Source: Deltaproteobacteria bacterium (GTDB taxonomy: Bacteria > Desulfobacterota > Syntrophia > Syntrophales > UBA2192). From it: 10,227 nucleotides of DNA. This document shows positions 1-5,490 of the stretch, piece by piece. Each line of letters opens with the position of its first letter. Position 1 is the stretch's first letter. The translations under genes and the position numbers were made by a program. A model generated the notes under the pieces. It did not search any database. It saw only the letters and a list, made by a program, of their open reading frames with translations, and was not told where the DNA came from. The stretch covers positions 1 to 10,227 of the forward strand of contig JAPLJU010000196.1 in assembly GCA_026388445.1 (NCBI GenBank), read 5' to 3'.

Positions 1-73
1 ATTTGCCTCTGCTTTTGAGGACTGCGAGAATATCTCGTTCATTCGCGCTTAGCTGTTTGTAGGTTTTTGGCAT
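1..73 (-). CDS. IS30-family transposase, N-terminal fragment (cut by window edge)
   Basis: Reading the minus strand from ATG at 73-71 gives 24 codons starting MPKTYKQLSANERDIL and continuing AVLKSRGK before the window ends. The pattern (Y-x-Q-L-x-x-x-E-R, then an L-K-x-G-K-like helix) matches the start of the helix-turn-helix DNA-binding region of IS30 transposases, which bind the element's inverted repeats. The DDE catalytic core would lie beyond the left edge. There is no good Shine-Dalgarno sequence; instead a 6-bp hairpin (76-94) lies directly in front of the start codon. Whether the full gene is intact cannot be judged here. Confidence 0.7.
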   Translation of the reverse strand, partial: MPKTYKQLSANERDILAVLKSRGK

Positions 74-75
74 GA

Positions 76-94
76 TCCGCAATCATAATGCGGA
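76..94. repeat. Hairpin directly upstream of the transposase start
   Basis: TCCGCA at 76-81 pairs with TGCGGA at 89-94 around a 7-base loop. On the minus strand the stem ends two bases before the transposase ATG, where a ribosome binding site would be expected. Several insertion sequences use such hairpins to block translation from transcripts that read in from outside; that role here is an inference. Confidence 0.4.
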
Positions 95-157
95 AGCCTA
101 AAAACCGAAAGTGTTGCACTTGCTTATTGAACTCGGGAATCAGAAAGAGGTCGCAAA

Positions 158-1933
158 ATGAAAAAAAGCTATTGGCTCATTACGGGTCTGCTCCTTGTTG
201 TTTTTCTTCTCAGCCCGGTGGCAGCGGCGCAGGTCAAAAAAGTTGCCGTTCTCCCCTTTCAGATGAACAGTCCGGAGAAGCTGGATTATCTGAGGGACGG
301 CGTCTGGGACATGCTCATGTCCCGAATCGAAGTGAGCAATAAAATCGAAGTCCTCGGCAAACCCTCGGTCCTCGATGCCCTGGACAAGGTGAAGAAAAAA
401 CAGATCGCCGAGCCGGACGTCCTGACCCTCGGCCAGGACCTGAAGGTCGATTACGTGGTCTGGGGGAGTATCACGAAGATCGGAGAAAATGTCAGCCTTG
501 ACGGAAAGCTCCTGGATGTGGCTGCGAAGAAATCGGCCGTATCGGTCTTTGAGCAATCCAGGGGGCTGAATGAGGTCATCCCCAAGATAAACGACTTTGC
601 TAAAAAGATCGACCAGCACATCCTGGGCGATGTCCCGGCATCCTTTGCCGCCGCCCCGGCTGCACCGGTGAGCGTTCCACCCGGCGGGGCCGCTCCGGCA
701 GCAGGAGGAGCAGCCGTGGCTTCTTCAGGTATGGCCGGCGTACCGCAAAGCGAGGCCGAGGTCATTTCAGGAATGAGAAAAGGAAAGGGAACCTATACTG
801 CCGCCATCAATCCGGATTTTATTCATTCCGGACGACCCGATGACAGACGGGGTTTCTGGATGAGCCCGAAGTACGGCACGGAGTTTCGGGGGATGGATAT
901 CGGGGACGTCAATAAGGACGGTCTTAATGAAGTCGTCATCATCGACTTCAACAATGTGATGATCTACCAGAGGAAGGGAAATGAATTTCTCCTGCTCAAC
1001 AAGATTGCCGGAAAGAAGGGTGAGAAGTATCTCTCCGTTGATGTAGCGGATATCAATGGAAATGGTATCCCTGAGATTTTTGTGACGAATTTCGACTATG
1101 ATCACCTGGAGTCCTTCGTTTTGGAATACCGGGACGGGAAGTACGAAAGGATCGCATCCCATCTCAGATGGTTTATGCGGGTCATCAACACAGGGGAGGC
1201 CCCTGTTCTTCTGTGCCAGGAGTTATCGACAGATCCGATTGGATATACGGGGAGCTTGATATCCGGCGCGCATTTTATGTTTCGTAACCCGATTCACGAA
1301 GCGGTGTGGTCCGATGGAAAATACAGGGAAGGGCATCGCATGAAAATACCGGAGGGGCTCCCTGTTTACGGGTTGACCCTAGACACGATTGAACCGGGAA
1401 AGCCCGAAAGGATTGTGTGCCTTGATGATTTCGATTATCTGCGTATTTATGAAAAGACGGAGAAACTCCTCATTAAGCTCAATGTCTTCGGCGGAGCCTC
1501 GGAGTTCCTTTACAAGAGCGATGACACTTTCGGCGGCAGCAACAGTTATATCGAAATGCCTACGAAGGCCATGCTGGTCGATAGCGATTATCCTCCCCAG
1601 TATATCAACCTGAGAATCATTACCTATGACACGAACAAAGACGGTAAGAAGGAGCTGATACTCGTAAAAAATGTGTCTGCCATCGGGGGGACCATTTCCA
1701 GAATAAAGCTCTTCACGTCGAGCGAGGTCTACAATCTCGAGTGGGATGGAATTGGCTTCCTCGAAAACTGGAAGACACGGAAGATCAATGGCTATGTTGC
1801 GGACTATCAGGTCAAGGACATTGACAATGACGGGAAGGATGAAATTGTCATGGCGCTTGTCCTTTCCGTCGGTGCGACCCTCAAGACGAACAGCGTGGTC
1901 GTCTCGTACAAGCTCACCGCCCCACAGCCTTGA
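158..1933 (+). CDS. Exported VCBS/FG-GAP-repeat protein with TolB/CsgG-like N-terminal domain
   Basis: A 591-residue protein. Residues 1-24 form a signal peptide (Lys-Lys, hydrophobic core, AAA-type cleavage site before QVKK), so it is probably periplasmic or surface-exposed; there is no lipobox cysteine. Residues 26-155 resemble the TolB N-terminal, FlgO or CsgG-like fold (VAVLPF start, later DYVVWGSITKIGENV). A Pro/Ala/Gly-rich linker spans about 163-190. The rest carries VCBS/FG-GAP-type calcium-loop motifs: DVNKDG (250), DINGNG (298), DTNKDG (491) and DIDNDG (554), each followed by a hydrophobic strand, consistent with an integrin-like beta-propeller. The start is supported by AGAGG at 146-150, seven bases before ATG. 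The substrate is unknown; adhesion or envelope assembly are guesses. Its stop codon lies within the -35 box of the following tRNA gene. It is preceded by an insertion sequence end. Confidence 0.85.
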   Translation: MKKSYWLITGLLLVVFLLSPVAAAQVKKVAVLPFQMNSPEKLDYLRDGVWDMLMSRIEVSNKIEVLGKPSVLDALDKVKKKQIAEPDVLTLGQDLKVDYVVWGSITKIGENVSLDGKLLDVAAKKSAVSVFEQSRGLNEVIPKINDFAKKIDQHILGDVPASFAAAPAAPVSVPPGGAAPAAGGAAVASSGMAGVPQSEAEVISGMRKGKGTYTAAINPDFIHSGRPDDRRGFWMSPKYGTEFRGMDIGDVNKDGLNEVVIIDFNNVMIYQRKGNEFLLLNKIAGKKGEKYLSVDVADINGNGIPEIFVTNFDYDHLESFVLEYRDGKYERIASHLRWFMRVINTGEAPVLLCQELSTDPIGYTGSLISGAHFMFRNPIHEAVWSDGKYREGHRMKIPEGLPVYGLTLDTIEPGKPERIVCLDDFDYLRIYEKTEKLLIKLNVFGGASEFLYKSDDTFGGSNSYIEMPTKAMLVDSDYPPQYINLRIITYDTNKDGKKELILVKNVSAIGGTISRIKLFTSSEVYNLEWDGIGFLENWKTRKINGYVADYQVKDIDNDGKDEIVMALVLSVGATLKTNSVVVSYKLTAPQP

Positions 1934-1956
1934 CAGGATGGGGAATATATTATAGA
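1930..1956 (+). promoter_or_regulatory. Probable sigma-70 promoter of the tRNA gene
   Basis: A perfect -35 hexamer TTGACA is at 1930-1935, overlapping the TGA stop of the upstream gene. The AT-rich run that follows offers TATAGA at 1951-1956 as a -10 (15-base spacer), or the weaker TAGAAA at 1953-1958 (17-base spacer). Either places transcription start just before the mature tRNA 5' end at 1966. Confidence 0.5.
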
Positions 1957-1965
1957 AAAAATTCA

Positions 1966-2042
1966 GGCGGTGTAGCTCAGTTGGTTAGAGCATGCGGCTC
2001 ATATCCGCAGTGTCCGGGGTTCAAGTCCCTGCACCGCCACCA
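1966..2042 (+). tRNA. tRNA-Met (anticodon CAT), elongator type, CCA encoded
   Basis: A 77-base cloverleaf. The acceptor stem GGCGGTG pairs with CACCGCC, followed by discriminator A2039 and an encoded CCA (2040-2042). The D arm contains AGCTCAGTTGGTTAGAGC. The anticodon stem TGCGG/CCGCA (1993-1997 and 2005-2009) encloses the loop CTCATAT with anticodon CAT at 2000-2002. The T arm holds the TTCAAGT loop. The fully paired first acceptor position (G-C) argues against initiator tRNA, which normally has an unpaired first base. The alternative is tRNA-Ile2, which also has a CAT gene anticodon that TilS converts to lysidine; elongator Met is favoured by overall resemblance. It has its own promoter and terminator, so it is probably a single-gene transcript. 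Confidence 0.9.
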
Positions 2043-2051
2043 TGTAAATCG

Positions 2052-2081
2052 AAAGGCCCGTTGTGTCCAACGGGCTTTTTT
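2052..2081 (+). terminator. Rho-independent terminator after the tRNA gene
   Basis: GCCCGTTG (2056-2063) and CAACGGGC (2068-2075) form an 8-bp stem with a TGTC tetraloop, followed by six T (2076-2081). AAA at 2052-2054 can extend pairing into the T tract. It lies ten bases after the tRNA CCA end. Confidence 0.9.
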
Positions 2082-2115
2082 CGAAAGCCGTGCAGACCCG
2101 GATGAAAAGCGTGGA

Positions 2116-2139
2116 CGAGTGTCCGAGTGTCCGAGTGTA
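2116..2139. repeat. Three-copy 8-bp tandem repeat (CGAGTGTC)
   Basis: CGAGTGTC occurs at 2116-2123 and 2124-2131, and the third copy at 2132-2139 differs only in its last base (A). It lies in the short gap between the tRNA terminator and the 3' end of elyC, outside any gene. Confidence 0.85.
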
Positions 2140-2156
2140 AAAAACGTGTTTCGCCC

Positions 2157-2936
2157 TCAGGAGGTCCCTCCTCGAAGAAGACTTTTAAATCTGATCCAGA
2201 GAATGCCCAGGTATTCATGGACGGCCAGTTCCGCCTTTCTCAGGGCCGATGGTTTAGGAAAGAACTTGCTGGGGTTTAAAGGACCATCCGCCAGAGCCAG
2301 GTGGGCCGTCGGTGCCGGTAAGGGCTTCATTCCCAGATTTTTGAAGAGTAGCAGTGCCCGGGGCATGTGTGATGCCGATGTCACGAGCACAAACGCATTT
2401 TCTCCAACGCGCTCCCGAATGAGTCGTACCTGCTCCTCCGTGTCGCGCGATTGGTCCTCCCTGACGATGTCCGTCGGGGGGACACCCAGGGAAACGGCAA
2501 CTCGGGACATCAAGTCAGCCTCCGATTCCTTTTCAAAGCCTTTACCACCGGAGAGAAGGAGCTTGCTTCCGGGTCTTTGCCTGTAGTAGAGGATGACCCC
2601 CTCGACCAGGTTAACCATGGAGTTGCTGGAGAGCTGGGCGGTCCATGGAATTCGTTCGTCGACAGAAAGTCCATGACCGAGGACAACCACCCAGGGCGCC
2701 GATGCACTGGATGCGGCGGGCAGGGAAGGGGGAGGAGATTCCAGGGGCCGGAGGATTAAGTTCGAGCCGGGATCATAACTGAAGAAAACGAGGATGACCG
2801 TTCCGGCCGACACCAGACATTTGGCGAGCCTCTGCCTCTTCGTGAATAAGAGGAGGATAAGGCCGCCCACGAGAAAAAGCACGGAAAGCGTCAGAGGGTA
2901 GAAGAAAGGTGTTATGATTTTTTTCATCAGAAACAT
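2157..2936 (-). CDS. elyC: ElyC/YdcF-family (DUF218) envelope biogenesis factor
   Basis: A 259-residue inner-membrane protein, the same length as I recall for E. coli ElyC, and similar along its whole length. Two N-terminal membrane helices (about 8-30 and 39-54) precede a DUF218 domain with VVVLG (83-87), GSKLLLSGG (123-131), the SEA motif (138-140), DTEEQ (165-169) and LVTSASHMPRA (184-194). In E. coli, ElyC is linked to peptidoglycan and lipid-carrier homeostasis; its reaction is not settled. The chosen start follows a GGAG 11 bases upstream; an internal Met three codons on (MKK) is an alternative. It lies 39 nt downstream of the RelA/SpoT-type gene on the same strand with no strong terminator between, so the two are likely co-transcribed. 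Confidence 0.88.
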   Translation of the reverse strand: MFLMKKIITPFFYPLTLSVLFLVGGLILLLFTKRQRLAKCLVSAGTVILVFFSYDPGSNLILRPLESPPPSLPAASSASAPWVVVLGHGLSVDERIPWTAQLSSNSMVNLVEGVILYYRQRPGSKLLLSGGKGFEKESEADLMSRVAVSLGVPPTDIVREDQSRDTEEQVRLIRERVGENAFVLVTSASHMPRALLLFKNLGMKPLPAPTAHLALADGPLNPSKFFPKPSALRKAELAVHEYLGILWIRFKSLLRGGTS

Positions 2937-2954
2937 AATATCATCTGCTCCGGT

Positions 2955-2975
2955 TTTTTATAAGGGGCAACCCCT
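2955..2975. other. Small hairpin between the RelA/SpoT-type gene and elyC
   Basis: AGGGG and CCCCT around a three-base loop form a 5-bp stem just after the stop codon of the RelA/SpoT-type gene on the minus strand. It is not followed by a T tract in that direction, so it looks more like a processing or attenuation element than a terminator, if it does anything. Confidence 0.25.
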
Positions 2976-4325
2976 CTACGGCATGAAGTAATAAAAATCC
3001 TCGGGGGAGGCCATCATGGCGTCATCGATGATCTGCCGTATTCGATCAGATGAACCCGCTCGGGTTCGCCTCAGGACCTGCTCGAGATAACGGGCGGCCT
3101 CCAGAAGGGTCTCTTCCTTCTGCGGTATATCCATGCCGTGAACGAGACGGTTCCTCAACTGACGGATGGATTCGAGGGCCGCAAGCGTTCTTCCCGTAAA
3201 AAGCTTCAGCTTTTTCAGGGTCGAAGGTGTCGGAATGATAATTTTGCGTGGGTGTTCGAGATGCTGTTCATGCATGAGTTCCCGGATGGTGATTTCAAAA
3301 GGGATCCAGCGGGACATGAAACAGCCTGTAGCTTTCCTGATGGCCGTGAGAGGCTTCTCCGTTTCTCTTTGACTGCTTCCCGGCGAAATGCCCGTTTGCA
3401 GACGTGCTTTAGCATAGACACTGTAGAGTCCGGGCGTGCCGAGGAGAATGCTGTCGACGAGTTGCTCCACCACAGGAATATTTTCGGTGTCGGGACTCAA
3501 CTGAGTTAAATACTTACGTAATTTTGTCGGACGATCCAGCTTGGCGAGCCGAAGAAAATTGAGTAGGATATCGGTACGGCCCATGACGGGTTCACTCTTC
3601 AGCTCCTGGGTCCCCGAGCGGATCGCGTCATATAGAAAAGCGGCCAGCTGATACGGGTTGGCAAAACGCTTCGCACTTCCGCTGACCCGTGCCTTCAAGG
3701 CCCGCTGTAGTCTTTCGAGGGCGATCTCTCCGGCGATAATGAGGCCGTTGAGTTCATCCAGAATGGCCAGTTCATCCACGGAGAGGTTGCCGTATTGCGC
3801 TTTGTACACCAGGTCGTGTTCGACTTCGGCCCAGGCATGCATGAGGACGGAGGCCACCTGGATTTCAATCGGCGTATCCGCGCAGTGCCTTTTGTTTTCG
3901 GGCAGCTTTTTCCTGTCCAGCCTGACGTAATAATGGGTCGCTGAATAACCGGTAAATTTTTTTTCGTATTTCTGGTAAGGTCTGGGTTCGGACGGGGATT
4001 GTCGAACCGTCTCGACTTCGAAGCGGGAGCGGATGAAATTGTCCGTCTCACCGCGGTCACCGGGGAAATAGAGGGCAATCCGGACACCGGCAAGGTCCCG
4101 GATGTCGGTGTAAATGTCCTCAAGGGATCTGTATCTTTGTGCGGTGTTTCGCTCTTCAACTTTATCCTTGAGTCTTTCCGGTCGCTTGGGGCGATAGGTC
4201 ACGATGGCCCTTACACCGCTTTGCTGGAGCCCCGTTTCACACTGCTGAGCGCAGATTTTCGCCGCGTCGTGGAAGCGCGGGAATTGTTTTTTGTAATCGT
4301 TGAGGAATCGTTGAACGATGTTCAT
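2976..4325 (-). CDS. RelA/SpoT-domain nucleotidyltransferase with HEPN-like C-terminal region
   Basis: A 449-residue protein, probably cytoplasmic. Residues about 20-215 form a RelA/SpoT synthetase fold: basic segment YRPKRPERLKDK (44-55), DLAGVRI (77-83), GYSATH (126-131, the Tyr that stacks on GTP in Rel enzymes), EIQV (154-157, the catalytic Glu of the ExQIRT motif) and LMHAWAEVEHDLVYK (161-175). There is no HD hydrolase domain, and no TGS or ACT domain, so it resembles small alarmone synthetases with a long C-terminal extension. The Arg of ExQIRT is replaced by Ala158. The extension (about 330-425) includes W340-PFEITIREL and RNRLVHG (391-397), an R-x4-H pattern typical of HEPN domains. 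Likely reactions are (p)ppGpp or related pyrophosphoryl transfer, possibly onto RNA as in toxic SAS enzymes. GGGA seven bases before ATG supports the start. No partner antitoxin is obvious nearby. Confidence 0.8.
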   Translation of the reverse strand: MNIVQRFLNDYKKQFPRFHDAAKICAQQCETGLQQSGVRAIVTYRPKRPERLKDKVEERNTAQRYRSLEDIYTDIRDLAGVRIALYFPGDRGETDNFIRSRFEVETVRQSPSEPRPYQKYEKKFTGYSATHYYVRLDRKKLPENKRHCADTPIEIQVASVLMHAWAEVEHDLVYKAQYGNLSVDELAILDELNGLIIAGEIALERLQRALKARVSGSAKRFANPYQLAAFLYDAIRSGTQELKSEPVMGRTDILLNFLRLAKLDRPTKLRKYLTQLSPDTENIPVVEQLVDSILLGTPGLYSVYAKARLQTGISPGSSQRETEKPLTAIRKATGCFMSRWIPFEITIRELMHEQHLEHPRKIIIPTPSTLKKLKLFTGRTLAALESIRQLRNRLVHGMDIPQKEETLLEAARYLEQVLRRTRAGSSDRIRQIIDDAMMASPEDFYYFMP

Positions 4326-4425
4326 TATGTCTTCCCGCAGGGATTCGTAAAGGCAGGTTGAAAGGGTGGATGTTCCGGTTTCGATCTTGTTTCACCGTTT
4401 CAACAGGCCCATTTTATTGAGGTGA

Positions 4426-4434
4426 ATTATATCA
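4426..4434 (-). promoter_or_regulatory. Extended -10 promoter for the RelA/SpoT-type gene
   Basis: On the minus strand this reads TGATATAAT: a perfect TATAAT with the TGn extension that can replace a strong -35 box. No convincing -35 hexamer lies 16-18 bases upstream. Transcription would start near 4419, giving a leader of roughly 95 bases before the ATG at 4325. Confidence 0.55.
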
Positions 4435-4471
4435 TCGAACTCATTTCGAAAGACAGTCTGATTTTAAGGTG

Positions 4472-4493
4472 CGGCCCCCTGGAGGCGGGGCCG
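4472..4493. other. GC-rich hairpin in the divergent intergenic region
   Basis: CGGCCCC (4472-4478) pairs with GGGGCCG (4487-4493) around an 8-base loop. Neither side has a T tract, so it is not a classic terminator. It lies in the 253-base gap (4326-4578) between the RelA/SpoT-type gene and the HAD gene. Apart from this hairpin and the extended -10 site, I see nothing recognisable in that gap. Confidence 0.4.
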
Positions 4494-4578
4494 AAAGAAC
4501 CCCGTTTAGATTCAAGCGATGGAGAGGGGTTGCCGGTGCTCTTTCTCACGTCAAGTGGGTCATGATCGGGCAGGGGAT

Positions 4579-5265
4579 ATGGTCAAAAACAGAAAAAGAA
4601 AAAATCAGACACGGACGGCTGGCTCACGGCCGCGTCGAGAGAAAAAATGCTCTGTGGATGTCATTCTTTTCGATTTCGGCGGGGTCCTTGCCGAAGAGGG
4701 TTTCGTGGGTGGCCTTGCGGCCATCGCTAAAAAAAGCGGCATCAACGAGGAGGCCTTCGTTGCCATGGGCCATGAACTGGTCCATGAGACGGGTTTTGTG
4801 ACCGGTCGGTCCGACGAGAAGACATACTGGAGGGCCCTGCGTCGGAGGGCGGCCATCGAGGGGCACGACGAGACGCTTCGGGAGGAAATTCTGTCCCGTT
4901 TTAAACTTCGACCCTGGATGCTGAAGATCGTGAGAGAAGTCAGGGAGAAGGGGACCCGCGTCGGTATCCTGAGCGATCAGACGCTGTGGCTGGACGAGTT
5001 GAATGCGAAGGATGGTTTTTTCAGGTGCTTTGATTACGTCTTCAACAGCTATCACATGGGAAAAAGTAAGATGGACACATCGCATTTTGAGGATATTGTC
5101 GAGGCGCTTCAGGTCAAGCCCGAAAAAATACTTTTCATAGATGATAACGAGGACCATGTTGAGCGCGCGCGGCACCAGGGCTGGAAGACGATACGTTACG
5201 ATAACAAAAATAATTTCATGCATTATATTAAAAAGTATTGCGGTTTTATTGATACTTCGGTTTAA
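4579..5265 (+). CDS. HAD-superfamily hydrolase (subfamily IA, YihX-like)
   Basis: A 228-residue protein from the chosen ATG. Motif I is VILFDFGGV (nucleophile Asp32), motif II is VGILSD (Ser132), motif III is GKSKMD (Lys164), and motif IV is LFIDDNEDH (Asp188/Asp189). A helical cap lies between motifs I and II. This is the layout of HAD-IA phosphatases, which hydrolyse small phosphorylated metabolites; the substrate cannot be told. The usual acid/base Asp two residues after the nucleophile is Gly, as in YihX-type DxGN/DFGG proteins. The start is uncertain. The frame is open from ATG 4519, which has no ribosome site; ATG 4579 has AGGGG only two bases away; GTG 4654 would start right before motif I. 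Starting at 4579 leaves an unusual basic tail of about 24 residues. It lies upstream of purB on the same strand. Confidence 0.8.
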   Translation: MVKNRKRKNQTRTAGSRPRREKKCSVDVILFDFGGVLAEEGFVGGLAAIAKKSGINEEAFVAMGHELVHETGFVTGRSDEKTYWRALRRRAAIEGHDETLREEILSRFKLRPWMLKIVREVREKGTRVGILSDQTLWLDELNAKDGFFRCFDYVFNSYHMGKSKMDTSHFEDIVEALQVKPEKILFIDDNEDHVERARHQGWKTIRYDNKNNFMHYIKKYCGFIDTSV

Positions 5266-5490
5266 ATGACAAGAAAGGATGTTGTATCGGCCCTGCGAAA
5301 GGGGTTTAGCGGTGGGCGATTGAGCCTGGGGTTAAAATTCCTTGACGGATTTTCAGGACGTATACTAAAAACGATCATCGATAAAAAAGAAAAGCAAACA
5401 GGGGAGTCGAATGATACCGAGGTATTCAAGGCAGAAGATGGCGTCCGTATGGAGCCCCGAGAACAGGTTTCGGAAGTGGCTCGACATTGA
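5266..5490 (+). CDS. Possible small hypothetical protein between the HAD gene and purB (doubtful)
   Basis: A 74-codon reading frame whose ATG immediately follows the HAD gene's TAA, so stop-start translational coupling is conceivable. It has no ribosome binding site of its own and overlaps the first 80 bases of purB in another frame. I recognise no family; the first half is basic and moderately hydrophobic (KFLDGFSGRILKTIIDKK), and the second half is polar and is probably just read-through of the purB start. It may instead be a 145-base untranslated spacer. Confidence 0.22.
   Translation: MTRKDVVSALRKGFSGGRLSLGLKFLDGFSGRILKTIIDKKEKQTGESNDTEVFKAEDGVRMEPREQVSEVARH

Larger units (their letters stand above)
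1..138 (-). mobile_element. Right-hand edge of an IS30-family insertion sequence (partial; outer boundary approximate)
   Basis: The start of an IS30-like transposase gene lies on the minus strand at the extreme left, and the roughly 65 bases between its start codon and the next gene look like an insertion sequence terminus. They contain GTGTTGCACTTG at 111-122, which resembles the end sequences I recall for IS30-family elements. The true outer end should lie between about 119 and 140; I cannot fix it because the opposite terminus and the target duplication are outside the window. The element sits immediately upstream of the VCBS-repeat gene, so that gene's promoter may lie in or be altered by the element. 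Assignment rests on the transposase N-terminus and on remembered IS end sequence, not a search. Confidence 0.5.

Noticed and set aside
2116..2139. Short repeats as a CRISPR array
   Set aside because: The unit is 8 bp with no spacers, so it is a simple tandem repeat.
2160..2173. Palindrome AGGAGGTCCCTCCT at the end of elyC as its terminator
   Set aside because: It lies inside the coding end, and the T tract in the minus direction is more than ten bases away.
1930..2586. Plus-strand frame of 218 codons running through the tRNA and into elyC
   Set aside because: Its first part is a translation of the tRNA gene and its remainder is antisense to elyC; it matches no protein family.
4472..4493. 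GC-rich hairpin as an intrinsic terminator
   Set aside because: Neither flank has a T tract, and no gene ends nearby.
5342..5366. TTGACG and TATACT as a purB promoter
   Set aside because: The spacer is only 13 bases, too short for a sigma-70 promoter, and there is no TGn extension.
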